This document shows, one piece after another, positions 10,902 through 23,269 of a stretch of DNA of 64,000 bases; position 1 is the stretch's first letter; each line of letters opens with the position of its first letter. A model generated the notes under the pieces. The model was not told where the DNA came from and did not search any database. It worked only from the letters and a program-made list of their open reading frames with translations. The translations under genes were made by a program, and so were the position numbers. This DNA is from Mesodorylaimus sp. YZB2_4 (taxonomy: Eukaryota; Nematoda; Enoplea; Dorylaimida; Dorylaimidae), in the NCBI GenBank assembly GCA_030248295.1, contig JASANH010000092.1, positions 25,070-89,069 on the forward strand. The letters are read 5' to 3'.

Positions 10902-11956
10902 GCTGCTATCGCGAGTGACGGTGAGCAAGCGTGATGCGGACAATGCACAACGGTTGATTGATGTTTGGCAGAAGCTCATTCCTGAATTATGTCATGAGAA
11001 TTCGCAGACGTTTAATGCGCATGCAGTCGGACACTTGCCAGACCAAGTAAAACGTTTCGGACCTCTATGGGCAATTAGCACTCTCGCTTTCGAGGGGTTT
11101 AATGGACATTTTTCTCGGTGAGCACAATCTTTCAGCTATGTGGTTTCAGGCGGGCCTGCTTTCACAAATCTTAATCTGAATCTCTTAATCCAGGGCTTTG
11201 ATTCCCAGGAGTAACTGATTGCTTTTCAGCTTTATCAAAAGTTCGAAGGGAGCATTAGATCAATTGGGGCGGCGGTTTGGTTTGCAGCAAACCACATATC
11301 AGTATTTGTCAAAGAAAGTTCGAACAGGGCATGCTTCTGCCGCATTGATCAAAGATCTTTTTCCCCGCTTGTATGATCGATGGAGCCCACGTTTGGAAGA
11401 AAATCGGTTGGTTGTATTTATTGTCGTAACTGTTTTGCGCCTTTTAAGTTTCGCTCTTTTCAGATTCCGATTGCTAAGCCAGATTGATAATTACTCAAAT
11501 ACACGAATTTTGGAGCATTTGTTAACTCGCTTCCCAGCGTCTAGTGGAGTCGATTTTCGATTTGCAACTCGTGCTGCTAATGGATCAGAGGTTTATCACT
11601 CGACGTCATATTCAAAGACAACTGCCAGTGTTGTAAAATTTGTGGACAGATGCTCAGATAGCGGCGAGTGTTACGGGGAGGTCAAAATCTTTTTTTGTTT
11701 TCATGGTGATGTCTATTTGCTGGTTGAACGGCTTAGAACTTTATTGCCATCAAATATTTTCGAGGTTACCCAGCCAGAAAATGAGCATTTACTTGCCCTT
11801 TACGAAGATCGCGCGTTTGGCTCATTCTTTCACATCGTCGAGAAGAATGATGAATTGGAATGTGTGCTGATGATTGATGTTATTTGCACTGCCGTTTTAA
11901 TCGAAGCTTTAGGGACTCTGACTGCAACTGATTTGCTGCCTTTTGAGCATGATTAA
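10902..11956 (+). pseudogene. CACTA/EnSpm-like transposase, 3' exons only (truncated copy)
   Basis: Three exons splice in phase: 10902-11117, 11230-11406 and 11464-11956 (TAA). They match the last three exons of the Element B transposase at the same intron positions and phases. Shared features include HLPDQVKRFGPLWAIS, FEGFNGHFSR, IKSSKGALDQL, GSEVYHSTSYS, QPENE and the identical ending PFEHD. The FGPLW...FEGFN block is the DUF4218-like C-terminal part of tnp2-type transposases. No stops occur in these exons, but nothing corresponding to the N-terminal catalytic part is present upstream, so the copy is 5'-truncated. Divergence from Element B is substantial, so it is a related family rather than a recent duplicate. 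Confidence 0.82.
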
Positions 11957-12027
11957 AATCTTGCCGATCTAAATTGTCACTTTTACTACTTACGGTCGAA
12001 TAGGTCATTGTGGGTGTCATAATGTTA

Positions 12028-12265
12028 TGGATCCACGTGGAACCACAAACATCCCCACATGGTCCCCACGGAAATTCCACCATGGATTCCAGACACAGTT
12101 TCCATGCAAATCCATGTGGTAGCCAAATTATTCCACGCTGGATCCATGTGGCACATGGATTAAAGGTCTGGAAACCACATGGAAAAAACATGGATCCACA
12201 TGGAAGGCGTGGAAAACAGGGTTCCATGTGGTAACCATGTGGATCCACAATGGAATGTCATGGCA
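12028..12265. repeat. Subterminal TGGATCCAC/CCATGTGG repeat array of the truncated CACTA-like element
   Basis: The block is packed with ATGGATCCACGTGGAAC, CCACATGG and TGGATTCC motifs in both orientations, ending with GAATCTGGGATAGCCC. It lies directly 3' of the transposase fragment, as the corresponding arrays do at the ends of Element B. I read it as the right end of the truncated element; the exact last base is not clear. Confidence 0.75.
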
Positions 12266-12299
12266 GGAAGAATCTGGGATAGCCCGAGAAATAGGCAAT

Positions 12300-13300
12300 C
12301 CTAGCCCACTACGTGGACCACAAAGCACAAGATTGCATGACCCTGTACTCGTTACCACGATCAGTCGTCCTGTTAATATTCATGCAGAGAAAGCAGCTTC
12401 TGCTCAGACATTTTTCCTAAACCATGGTTGCGCTTAGCAGTGGCCGAGTAGACCAACCCATCCTAAGTCCTGGTTCCACTGTGTGCATTGGCTGGTCTAA
12501 AAGTTTTGTTAACTCTGTTAACAGACTTTTTTGGAAATGATTTGATATAAGTGTCAAGCAAAGGTTAGGATGAAAAAAACTGTGAATATGTAGCCAGAAA
12601 TTTCCCCACAAGCAAGGTCAATGTTCTAATTTCTTATTCTTAAGGGGCAAAAGGCCTTGTGTCAAGCGGCTTCTCAATATTCCAGAACAGAGGTGCCAAC
12701 AGTACTTGCTATCATTGCTCGGAATCAGAATACATGTTAAATAAGGTACCTTGGCCAATGTCCCTTTGGAGGTGAGGGTACTGTATGTGAAGCCCCAGTA
12801 ACTTTGCGTAAAAGTATTAGTTTGAGAAAACACGAGTGAACTTGTCTACATGGTTGGCGCACCCCAAGTTTCAGTTTGAGAAGATGTTGATGAGGAGCCC
12901 TGGCTGATTTACCCATTTGATGGAAGGGTACTGTATGTGTCGCCCTTTTCCGTTTGCGCTTTGCCTGCAAGTGCAGAAGTATTAATGGGCTCATCGGAGA
13001 GCATCACAGCAGCAGAATGAACTACCTAGAGCATGTTTTTTTGGCAACAAGATTTTCGAAGAGAGGATTAGCATAAAATACAGTGATTTAGCCTGCGGCT
13101 CTCAGCTTAGATAAATTTGATACAGTGGAGATAGCAGTTTCTGGGATCTAACCAGTCATAAAAGTATTGCATAATATGCATAACAAGTTTTTACAAGCTG
13201 ACAGTTGCCGAAGCCACTGTGCCAGCCGAAGATTGTCATTGAGTTTTAGGGTTTTAGGGTTTCAGACTTACACAATTTTAGTCTCTTATTTTTGATTTCA
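12300..13300. other. Non-coding stretch with a dispersed repeat
   Basis: Positions 12,300-12,450 share blocks with 3,930-4,090 and so belong to a dispersed repeat. Beyond this, I see no coding region or convincing regulatory site; the short ORFs on both strands lack protein-like features. Confidence 0.4.
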
Positions 13301-13304
13301 ATTC

Positions 13305-13571
13305 CTAATTGGAGAGTGTGCAGTAGGCGTACAATATTTTTGTTAGGCGGCCGAGCGCAGCCAAAGGCAGTTGCGAAAGGCCGCCCAACCGATTTTCAGT
13401 GGATGCGGTGGTACTTAGAACCCTCAGAACAAGCATAGTCTCAGATTTTCGAAGAGTCAGCAGGATGCTCATAGGCTTTGCATGGCCCTTTTTCATTAGA
13501 TCCAGTCCTTCCCGAAAAGTGGGACTCCATGGTATAGTTTCGTTACTGCGAGTGGAAGCTGCAATGTGCAA
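13305..13571 (-). pseudogene. Possible Ty3/gypsy polymerase remnant (RNase H-like start)
   Basis: An 88-codon open frame contains IPWSPTFREGLDLMKKG. This resembles the W-T...F..LK..L pattern that opens the connection/RNase H region of gypsy-type polyproteins. It lies just downstream of the gag fragment on the same strand, so an internally deleted gypsy element is plausible. No catalytic residues are visible and the similarity is weak. Confidence 0.3.
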
Positions 13572-13610
13572 TTGCCTAGAGAAACAGGAACTGTAGTTTC
13601 TTTTAACATT

Positions 13611-14351
13611 TCAATGGTAAAACTTGGGTATGCGCCCATAATTAATTTTAACTTCGACCATGTAGCTTCTCATTTCCGTGCTGGTGCATTCATACGAAGA
13701 AATCAGTTCGAACTGACGGAACTGCATTCGTCTGGGAATCCGATTGTCCAGATTTTGGCTTGACTTCGCGCCCATGGTGATGCAGACAACTTCCCAATGA
13801 CCAGTCTGATGACAAGCATAGCATTTGCTGTCTTTTGCGAGAGGCTTGATGCCGTTTCCGTGGTGGTCTCGTCCACAACGCATGCAGTGCTTTTTCGGAT
13901 CCTCCACCCTCAGTGCGCTGGTTGATGGAGATGCTGGCTTCTCCGTTTTGTGTTTGGCTGGAGGTCCCTTTGACGGTTTCTTTGCGGAAACTTTACTGAC
14001 AGAGCTCGCGTTAGACATCACTCTTGGCGATTCAAGGACCTTGCATTGTAATTGTGCCGCCTCGATTCTTCCAATGCCCGCCCATGTTGCTGTAACCTGA
14101 GAATGCTGACAAAACAGCCCCTCCTGCATACTGCGATTGCGAAGACCTAGAAGGAATTGGTCGCGTAGGCGTTCCTCTAATGTGTCACCAAACTGAAAGC
14201 CGGTCGCGATTGAGCGTAAGTGATTTGTGAATTGGACAATGGATTTTTCTGCTTGACAAAAACACTGTCCGAACTTCACGCGCTCCAATAAGTACACTGT
14301 CTCTGTTGACTCCGCACGTAAACGCTTAGGCGCACTTAGATCGTAGGACAC
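13611..14351 (-). pseudogene. Ty3/gypsy-like gag fragment with zinc knuckle
   Basis: The 246-codon frame has the usual gag order: a helical capsid-like region (EKSIVQFTNHLRSIA, LEERLRDQFLLGL), a basic Ser/Lys/Pro linker, and Cys-rich motifs (CMRCGRDHH and CYACHQTGHWEVVC, the latter CX2CX4HX4C). These features are typical of gypsy-type gag proteins that package RNA. The N-terminus is missing; the frame begins where the minus-strand LINE fragment ends. No intact protease follows, so this is a truncated remnant. Confidence 0.72.
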
Positions 14352-14359
14352 ATAAGATC

Positions 14360-15490
14360 AATAAAATAGAAAAAGAAAATACGTGAAAACGCAAAACATC
14401 ATCGAGTCCAATAATATATTTGTCATAATTAGGAAAAGTACAGTTTCAGTCTAGTAAAAGCTTCCTTAGAAGAGTTGGCATCGTAAAATCGGGCCACATC
14501 ACAAGGCAATGAATTCCACAAACGAATAGCAGAGTAATTAAAACACTGTTCAAACGACTTAGTCCTGGTCTCATTACAGGGTATATGTAACGTATGCTCC
14601 ATGTTTACACGCCAGCTTCTGTGTCTCATAGAGTTCACGCCCAGAACGTGCAAAAAAAGAGTTTCCATAATCATGCGACCCGTGATTAAATTTATGAAAC
14701 TAGGTTAATTTCAGTTGTTTTCGCCTCCTGCTTAGGGTACTCCACCCGCATTGACGCGAAAGCTAATCATAAGTATCTGCCCAGTCCTTTGTGATGAGCC
14801 GAAGAGTGTACCTTTGCGTGCTTTCCAAATTTCCGATGTTCGATTTCAGAATGGGATCCCACGCCTGACAGGCATATTCCAATTTTGTACGAACGCACGC
14901 AGAGTAAAAAGTTTGCATCGCCTTTGACGGAGCATGTCTTCCAAGTCGTCAACGCAGCACTCCTAACATGCGCCGCGTGCTTGAGCAAACATGGCTGACA
15001 TGCTCTGAAAATTTCATGTCACCAGAGAGAGTCACCCCGGAATAAAATACCTTATTGACGAAGATTAGCTTCTGCCCATCGATAGTGATCGAACGTGTGC
15101 TGCTAGGTGCACGAGGACTGTATCGAGAAAGAGTGGCTTGGCTTTTTGACGGATTAATAGACAAACCGACTGATCGTATCCAGTCCATAACAAAGTTAAG
15201 GGCAGGTTGAATTGTGCTTTCAGCTCCTTCAATGTCTCGAACGGCAACCACTAGACAGGTATCGTCCGCATGGCACTGCAGGCGTAAATCTGGGAACTTC
15301 TTATAAACCTCCCGCAATAATGGATCAATAAAGGCCACAAAGAGCAGCGGACGAAGGATACTGCCCTGCGGCAGACCAGAAACCACTCGTTCAGTGCTCG
15401 ATGCTCAGTCCTTCACGCTGATGTATTGCCGATCCGACAAATACGAGTGGAGCCAGTTGAGCAGAGTTGGAGGAATCTGATGATGCCCTC
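14360..15490 (-). pseudogene. LINE reverse transcriptase fragment, 3' part
   Basis: Reading leftwards from about 15,490, an RT segment shows VSGLPQGSILRP, then CHADDTCLV (the catalytic ADD box), then KSQATLSRYS and GVTLSGDMKFSEHV. Further frames at 14,767-14,988 and 14,429-14,674 continue the C-terminal region, ending with FNYSAIRLWNSLP, the usual end of non-LTR polymerases. Several frame breaks separate these blocks and the endonuclease half is absent. The element probably inserted into or next to the gypsy-like gag, whose frame starts right at its 3' end (about 14,350). Confidence 0.8.
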
Positions 15491-15811
15491 GTAGTGTCTC
15501 TCTTGAGGGTCCATAACAAGCAGAGCAAGTGAGTAGTAGGTGCGCTGAGCTAGTGCTGAAGCTAGTAACATTCTCGTAGAAGTAACCTTTGCAGTAGCTT
15601 AATCATTAGCGGTGCGTAAACTAAGTGGCGTGAGACTTTGACCTGGCGAGTATGCGAACTACCAATGCGTTTACATCACAGCAGCCCAAGCAGCACTTGT
15701 TACTCACTGTTCCATCAGTCAATTTGTGCTGTGCACTTTAAGCTAAAACCTAGTTGATAGATTGTACATGATCAATGGTTATATGTGTTCACTTCAATTG
15801 TGCGGCATCAA

Positions 15812-16100
15812 CAAGGGAACATCGCCAACCGTTAAGTCGAACTTTGGAAAGCGAAAAATTGTAGTATGTTCCTAGGTGTAAAAGAAAGCTCTGTGCAAAA
15901 TATTAAAGGCGGCTGGCCAACTGGTCAGTTGAGGTCAGCGCGTTGAGTACTGTGAAATTTTCGGATTCTGCTGGTTTTTTCGGTTTTCTCAGGAAAAACC
16001 CTAACCCGAGTGTTGGAAGCGAACTCGAAACGCCGGACCCAAAAACCTGGTTTGGAAAGAACTCTGCGTGTCAGAACTTGATGCATAATGTTACCGTTTG
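15812..16100. mobile_element. Partial copy of the CAAGGGACATCGCC fold-back MITE family
   Basis: It starts CAAGGGAACATCGCCAAC. It then matches, in inverted sense, the complete MITE at 47,767-48,223 (shared blocks GGCTGGCCAACTGGTCAG, ACCCTAACCCGAGTG, GAACTCGAAACGCC). The far inverted end is missing. Confidence 0.7.
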
Positions 16101-16663
16101 CGACAACTAAAGAAATCATGAAACTGTACCTGGTCTCGATAAGTAAGTCGCATTGGATTTGCCACAGGTTGATGAGGATGTGCCGTCCCATACAATTGGC
16201 AGTTCCTAATGGCAATTTTTTGTCTTTCGGGCAGCGTGAACTTGCGCGCCTTAAGTATCATGAATCACAACTGTCGAAAAAGTGAAGACACCGCTTTTAG
16301 CGTTTGGCATTTTAAAAAAAACCTAATTGCTGCCGCAAAATGGTTCGTCGGCATATTCCTACAAATGAATAAACGTACATTAGGCAGGCATCAACTAAAA
16401 ACTGGTTCACTTAGGAGGACTGGCTCACAATTTTCACTTAGGAGCGAACAATGTGAATTTGTTAAAAACTAATTGGAAACACTCGCTTTTTGTGCATAGC
16501 AGGTTCTAACTTGTTAATTGCTGCCACCTTTGAATAACAAGCAACTTCGTTTCTTCTCAATAATTGAAAACAATAACCAGGGTACGCGTCATCAGGTCGA
16601 AATGAAGACAAAAAATCTGTAGTTTGCTTTTGTCTTCGTAAACTATGGGCATGGAAGAACGTA

Positions 16664-16759
16664 GGGGGGGGGGGGGGGGGTTGGATCAAGGACCGCCGTG
16701 TTGGGCCAATGTGGATAGTGGACTTTTTTCTCTCATTATTTCCGCCCCCCCCCCCCCCC
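16664..16759. repeat. G17 run and C15 run in inverted arrangement
   Basis: A run of 17 G (16664-16680) and one of 15 C (16745-16759) are separated by 64 nt, so the strand can fold back on itself. The two runs may be the ends of a small degenerate insertion, or slippage products. No gene lies here. Confidence 0.7.
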
Positions 16760-17129
16760 TTAATTTCTCGACTCCACGTCAGATTTAAAAGGGGAAAAGG
16801 GAAGGGAACTAGCAAAAGCGGTCTAAGGCCTGACCTGATTGACCAATTTGTGGCTTGCAAGCACGGACGAATCCTCCAGCCACTCCATAGCAATGTATGT
16901 ATGTAATGCGTTTTACAAATCATTCATCTTACCCTGGCCCAAAGATTAGGTGTTTCACAGGCAGGCAAATCAGGCTCGCGTTCATCATACCATAAGAGAG
17001 TCAGCTCAATTCAGCTTTGGATGGGTGATGGGATGTCATAATAAGTGGTCGGTTTCGCGCTCTACTCTTGCTCCTTTTCCTCGCGTACGCTGAAAACTGG
17101 TTTCTTGCTGTTTTCCGTATGCCTTCGTC

Positions 17130-20100
17130 ATTACCCAAGAAAAGTGGCAACCTGGAAAATTGGGTTTTCTAACATTAATAGTATATTAAAAGGAAGAGAA
17201 TTGGTGGAATCCGAAATCTTGGCGGAAAATTATGATATATTTGGCGTTGCGGAAATAAAACTGGACCATTCTATTCGCACTGACGAATTAGAAATCCTGG
17301 ATTATTATTTTTTACGAGTCGACCGTAAAAGGAGGTGGCGGCGTGGCAGCTTAAATTAATTCGTCTTAAAGTTGAAAATGCTAATAAACTAAGACCAAAA
17401 ACTAAAATATATCTTCTGAAGCTACTCAAGATTCTTATAACTATTCTAAACTAGTAACATGTCAAACACCTATGAATATCTCCCGGAAATCGTAAAGATC
17501 TATATAAGGAAGATAAACGACTAGAGCCTCCCCTACAAAAAAACATATTTCTGTCACAAACCTAAAATTGCCTTTGGACTATGGAATTTCATGTCCAAAT
17601 TGAGAACTGCTTCCTGCTGAGGTGGGTTCTAGGTCAAACTCGTTCATTTGCATTATTGTTTGCATACCGACGCGCGATGGATAAACAATTGATGTTCTAT
17701 GTGACTATCTGCTGCAGGCCTTTTCGTCGCAACTGCACCGACAAATCATTATCGGCGATTTCAACATAGATTTATTATCTGCTGCTCCTGGCTCGCAAAA
17801 CATATATCGACTGTCAGCGTTTACTAATTCTATTCAAACTGTTTCCGCTCCCACACGAAAAGACCAATGCTTTTGGACTTGGCAATTACTGGAGATCAAA
17901 ACTAGCACGTTTTGACCAATATTTCGCCACCCATTTCCACTTCTGATCACTCGACATTATTGATTTTTGTCTCGGGTGTTTAAAGAAACGAGTGCCTGAC
18001 AGGCGTATTATTCGGCTGATCAAACAAGTGGACTGGGCTGAAATTAATGATCACATATCGACCCTGGACCTTGAGCAATTGGTAAACTCGTCGTAAACAG
18101 TCGATGATGCCTGCCAACAAGTGGCTAGCTCTCTAAATTCAGTTCTAGACGAGCATGTGCCCAAACGTGTGGTTCGCATGGACAAGCGATGTCCTCGGAT
18201 GAAGGACTGTCTGCTTAGCCTCATACGAGAAAAAAATGCGGCATATAAACGTTGGAAGCGGGATGGCAATCCTACTGATAAGTACATATTCAAAAATATG
18301 CAACACCAATGAAAAAGAAAATTTATGAAGCAAAGCGAGATTTCATGGTCAACACTTTCACTGATGATCAGTCGTCTAACGACTTTTGGCCCGCTTTCAG
18401 GACACTCTCAACACATGATTAATCGATTCCTACAGTTTAACGGGATGATATGAACTGCCCTATTTTTGGTTCATTTGCTATTTCAAATGCACAATTAGCA
18501 GTTTGCGAGAAATTTGAAATCTACCGACTATGGTATATTTGAGCCACTCCCGTCGGTCACTATTGATGAATTCGACAATTCAGTGTCTAGCAAATTCATT
18601 TTGAACTGCATACGTCTACTCAAGTCACGCAGCGGACCTGGTGAAGACGGTCATACTGTGCCGATTCTGAAGAACATCGCACCATCGCTTTGCCCTACTC
18701 TCGTGGCTTTGTTCAATAAATCAATTGAATTGGGCATTTTTCCATCGATGTGGAAACCAGCAAAAGTTGTGCCAATACCAAAGCAAGGGGACAAGTCGTT
18801 AATCAGTAACTGTAGACCGATATCGCTCCTGTCGATTTTATCGAAATTATCAGAAAAATATGTGGACAGATTGCTGCGCAAATTTATTTAGATTTCGCCC
18901 GACCAGCATGGGTTCTGGAAGCGTCGAGGAAGAAACGCTGCGCTCATTTATACTTCGCAACAGATCTATGATTGGTTAGATAGTCCTAATTATAAATTCG
19001 TCCTGGCGGTCTATTTCTATTTGGCAAAAGCTCTTTATTGCCGACATTTTAAAATCATCATCGTGTTCCAGTCAAGCTGCTTGCGTGGATCGAGTCCTAT
19101 TTATCGAATCGAACCCAGCATGTCTCAATTCGTCACTTCGCCTCAGCTGACTTGCCAGTGGTTAGTGGCGTCCCTCAAGGCAGCGTGCTTGGGCCTGTAT
19201 CATTATTTATCGCCTGTATGGATCCTCTGCTTGTGGAGTTCAAATATCGATATTCTGACTTTTCCTTGGCTGCTTTCGCGGATGACTGTCGGCTAATCGT
19301 TTTTTTCTAAAATCAAGATGACATGGTTAAAACAGCTTAGCCTGCTATCCATTTTGTTAGTTCAATGATATCAAAAATTGGACTAGCATTTAATACCGAC
19401 AAAACAAAATCCGTTCTTTATCGTCTCTGTGGCTCAGTGCAAGAACAGCCTGCTGTGCGTTTGAATGGCCAACAGATTGAATAAGCCGATCGATTTAAAT
19501 ATTTAGGCGTTTTATTTTCTTTCGGCATGAAATTTTCCGCTTATGTTAGCCAAGCTGTCCGAAGTGCATGCTCTATGATTGGCGCCCTTGAACGGAAACT
19601 CGGACGACATGTGAGTTCTAAAATTCTTGGAACTGTTTATCAATTCTGTGTTAGATCGAAGCTTGAGTATGGTGCCGTTTCTTAGGACCCTACTCTGTCC
19701 AAGGATATTTTGCAACTTGAAAGAGCTCGAAAGCTTGCCGCTCGATGATGCCTTAATGACTGGACCATTCCTTACGAATCTGCTTTTAATAAACTCGGTT
19801 GGCAGTCTCTTCAAACCCGTCGTTAGCAACTGACGCAAATCCAGCTTTTAGAGTTTCCTCATAGAACTCAGGAATATCACCATCAATACAAGAAACAAGT
19901 CGATTCTGGTCGTCGTCACAGCCAGAGATTAGTCCAGCCTCACCATCTTGTGGTTCCTATACATCATACAGTCGCTCACACGCAGTCGTTTGATTTTTCT
20001 GCAGTCACCTTATGGGACAAGTTACTAGTGAGCATAGCCAAGAGCTGCCTCGGGATCTTTTTATCGTCAATCAAAAACACGATTTTATAAATTTCCAACT

Positions 20101-20260
20101 GGTTGTTTGACTGGTTTGTCTTTTTTTTGACTATTACTTATTATGGTAGTTGTTTAGTTTTCAATGTTCTGCTCTTTTCCATGTCTTTCAATGCCTGAGT
20201 GCAGTGTAACTGCTTCATTGAAAGTAAAGTGATAAGTCATAAGTCATAAGTCATAATCTG
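17130..20260 (+). pseudogene. Decayed non-LTR retrotransposon (LINE) with endonuclease and reverse transcriptase
   Basis: Blocks appear in the right order in shifting frames. The endonuclease start is at about 17,150-17,340 (KIGFSNINSILKGRELVE, then AEIKLD), and the catalytic GDFNIDLL is near 17,750. A linker region follows at 18,121-18,312. The RT begins at 18,514-18,888 (KSRSGPGEDG, NCRPISLLSILSKL), continues at about 19,165 (SGVPQGSVLGP) and reaches the catalytic AFADDCRL near 19,270. The C-terminal domain runs to about 20,030. Many stops and frameshifts break it. It ends in tandem AAGTCAT repeats at 20,225-20,255, typical of a LINE 3' tail. I place it broadly in the CR1/Jockey/L2 group without a finer call. 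Confidence 0.85.
20225..20257 (+). repeat. (AAGTCAT)n tail of the LINE
   Basis: Four near-perfect heptamers follow the LINE coding remnants immediately. Short tandem tails of this kind replace poly(A) at the 3' ends of several LINE clades. Confidence 0.8.
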
Positions 20261-22200
20261 CGTACCTTGAACTGCGCGGACAGCCACCAGCCAAACCTTG
20301 CTTGTGCTAAAACAAGCACCAGATGCATCTGGTTATAAGATAATGTGTTATTAGCGAGCTCCATGTAATTGCCGTTGTCAGCCCTAATTTGCTCCATAAT
20401 TTAAGAGTACCTTACTGCTTGAGCTGTCGCAGGTACGCGACGGTCTGTGTAGTTCAATTGATACATTTGCGTAGCCGCAATTGTTGTTCAGCCATTCCTT
20501 CTCACCTCAATTTGCATTCCATCGCCGTACGTCGAATTTATCTGGTCAGTTTTCAGGGGACGTCGACTCGCTTTGTCGAAGCGTTCAAGCAAAATCTTCT
20601 TGCCAGCATCGAATTTTTTGTTGTCTTTCGTGCCTCTAAAACTGAGCGATGTGCGACGTGTATGGAACAGTAAGACAGAAAGTTTTACCTCCACAAGGTT
20701 ACTTGCAAAAGTTGCAACGCAGGCACTATCTTGTACGAATGTTTGCTCGGCAAACCCGCGGTTGGCATGATGCTATAAAGTTAAGAGCTAGTACAGTTAC
20801 CCCTGTAATTAGTCAGGTGCTTACTGCAACTTCTTTCCCACTGTTGCATTTCAGAAATTGCTGTTTTTCAACGGCGTTCGAGTGAAAATATCTCTAATAG
20901 GGCACATCGAGGGAGCAGGGGAAGAAAAGGTCAGTCCACATTCACCAAGATGTTTTGGAAGATTCGCGAGCAATAGGGTTGCCACTAGCCACCAAAAGTA
21001 TGTGACTGTCCCTGCAATAGCATTATTTTAACATTGAGTTTCATTTTAGTAAAATGGATAGGAATCACAAAGTCGACATTTTTATTGTCAAAGTGCAATA
21101 GGCGTGTTTGGCCTGTGGGGAAGGTTGTGTATTTGGTCGCCTTGACTGGCCGCCTTATACACGGAGCAGTGTATTGGCTTGCCTTCGTTGGCCAGTCGAT
21201 CCGCTTCTTCAGCGAGGCTGGAACCCGTTGGGTTGATGTCTCAGCCACCTACGACTAGGTGGCCTGCTGGTCAATCCGCTACCCTGCGGTAACTTCTCCA
21301 ATGTACGGCCGTTCAGCCTGGTGCGGAAGCCACTGCAATGGCGCGTTGGATCTGGCCACACCTTTCGGTAATAAAGGTGAGGGTGCTGCTGGGGGCGTGT
21401 TTCAATACCCTGCTCCAACTTCCATCAGTGAGGCACAACTGCCTTGTTAGCCATTTATCTTTTGTAGTTCAACATTTTTTTGGGCAACAGGTACTCTGGA
21501 AATAATAACGGGAAGAACATAAACTTATGAGTTTCAATTTGAAGACGGCCTTGTTTTATTATTCGCCGTGCACTCGTGTCCACGTGTGTTTGCTTGGGGG
21601 TGCTAGGCTGGCGTCGACTAGCAGCAACAAAAAATAATATAAGCAGTTGAACCTAAGCGCACTGCGCTACAATAGGCGCGAAATTTCGAAAATCGATTAA
21701 CTCAAAACGTGAGTGAAGACCTAGGCTGGTATCACACTACGCCTTAAAAGAGACGGTGGCAACAAAAATCACAGCACGATTCGCTAAATAATCAACAAGA
21801 ATCTCAACGTGATAGACTAAATAATCAGAACGTCGAAGACGATAGCTTGCCTTGGGGAGTCACAGTCCAACTGCGATGGCTGCTAGGTAAAAGCCATAAC
21901 AAGTCGGACAAAACAGCTCAGGAAAGCGATAAATACCTTAAAATTTCCTGAAAGAGAGAAACCACAAATTGGCTGCATGTAACAAGTTCTAGTATGTACA
22001 CACTTCTTACCTTTACTGTTCGATAATTGGCGACAGCTGCTGTACTGACTGTCAGTCAAAGTCCAGTTCCCGCCACGAGTAGGCCGCAGTACATGGGCAA
22101 CCATGATCACCAGGCCGGGGCATAATCGATTAAAAGCCCTAACGCAATTTTGTTGATTTTTTTTTGGATTTCAATATTTTGTTTTCCAATTTTTTAAAAA
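20260..22200. other. No supported gene
   Basis: Short ORFs occur on both strands. The minus frame at 20,488-20,694 (DNKKFDAGKKILLERFD) is mildly protein-like but has no recognised relative or splice-linked exon. Near 21,230-21,420 the sequence is GC-richer without a clear signal. Confidence 0.4.
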
Positions 22201-22204
22201 AATT

Positions 22205-22495
22205 TATAGACGCTCTGTATCCTTTTTAAATCGATAGACGTCCTATGTATTTTTTAATCAATAAACATCCTGTATCCTTTTTAAATCGATAGACGTCCTA
22301 CGTATTTTTTAAATCAATAAACATCCTGTATCCTTTTTAAATCGATAGACGTCCTATGTATTATTTAAATCAATAAACATCCTGTATCCTTTTTAAATCA
22401 ATAGACGTCCTATGTATTCTTTAAATCAATAAACATCCTGTATCCTTTTTAAATTAATAGACGTCCTATTTAGTTTTAAATCTATACACTTCCTA
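22205..22495. repeat. Dimeric minisatellite, ~56-bp unit, about five copies
   Basis: The unit alternates two related halves, about CTGTATCCTTTTTAAATC + GATAGACGTC and CTATGTATTTTTTAATC + AATAAACATC. Each half is 27-28 bp, so the array is a higher-order repeat built from an older ~28-bp monomer. Copies differ at a few positions and the last ones decay. Confidence 0.88.
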
Positions 22496-22523
22496 CAACT
22501 CATTCTCATTAGACCTCGATCAT

Positions 22524-22800
22524 TTATACGAAGAAAAAACTGTCGATTTTCGCACTGATCAAGTGCGGAACCAAAACTACGTTGTTACCCGCATCGGAAA
22601 TTGCAATGACCCGATCGCTCACGCGCCGGGCCATTTCCACGAGCAAAGGCCTAAATACGGTCGCTTTTCCCTTGCTGTCGCACAGATGGTCGATATTGTC
22701 GTCGTTACAATACAGCAACTGCAACCTCTTATCGCCACCCTCAGGGACCATTCGGATGGCTGCCTTACCAAACACGTTCGTATAGCCATATTTTAAAAAT
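22524..22800 (-). CDS. Hypothetical ORF, possibly a downstream exon of Element C
   Basis: An open frame of about 83-90 codons (GKAAIRMVPEGGDKRLQLL, IAISDAGNNVVLVPHLI) has good protein-like composition. It sits 3' of the Element C remnants on the same strand. I recognise no family. A second short frame at about 22,940-23,150 (GEEIAALRADYPEVLLYLDG, then an acidic stretch) is similarly placed. They may be the tail of the Element C gene or separate remnants. Confidence 0.35.
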
Positions 22801-23269
22801 CGGCAAGTCTTCTTCTTCGATCAAAATCAAACCATCACTCGAATTAATAGCCCATTTTTAAGCGTTAGACGCAGAAACTAACGGCAATAAGCCGGAAGGC
22901 CCATCCTCCCAGACGAGGTCAAACCCGGCTGCGGGCTTCCTAAACAGCAGACCTACACTCGACTTGAGCAGTCACGCATTCCGTTGTGTTACCTGGCTCT
23001 TGAGCATCAGAATAGATAATTCGAATGTCTTGGCCTTGGTCGGCTTCATCCTCGCGCTCCTCGTCACTTCCGTCCAAGTACAACAACACTTCTGGGTAAT
23101 CAGCTCTGAGAGCTGCGATTTCTTCCCCGAGACTCTTATTTCACGACATTCTAAAATAAAACAATAGACCCATAAACAAAACAAACTGTACATAAATCAT
23201 AGACATGACTTCAATTTAAAACGGCGTCCTACTTTTTCAAGCACTATCGGAAGGCGGCTTAGTATCTGC

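Noticed and set aside
16462..16923. 153-codon minus ORF and the plus ORF across the poly-G/poly-C region
   Set aside because: The frame is held open by the homopolymer runs, which encode poly-Gly or poly-Pro; there is no protein-like content elsewhere.
20488..20694. Minus-strand 68-codon ORF as a gene
   Set aside because: Mildly protein-like but with no recognised relative, splice partner or start context; not supportable.
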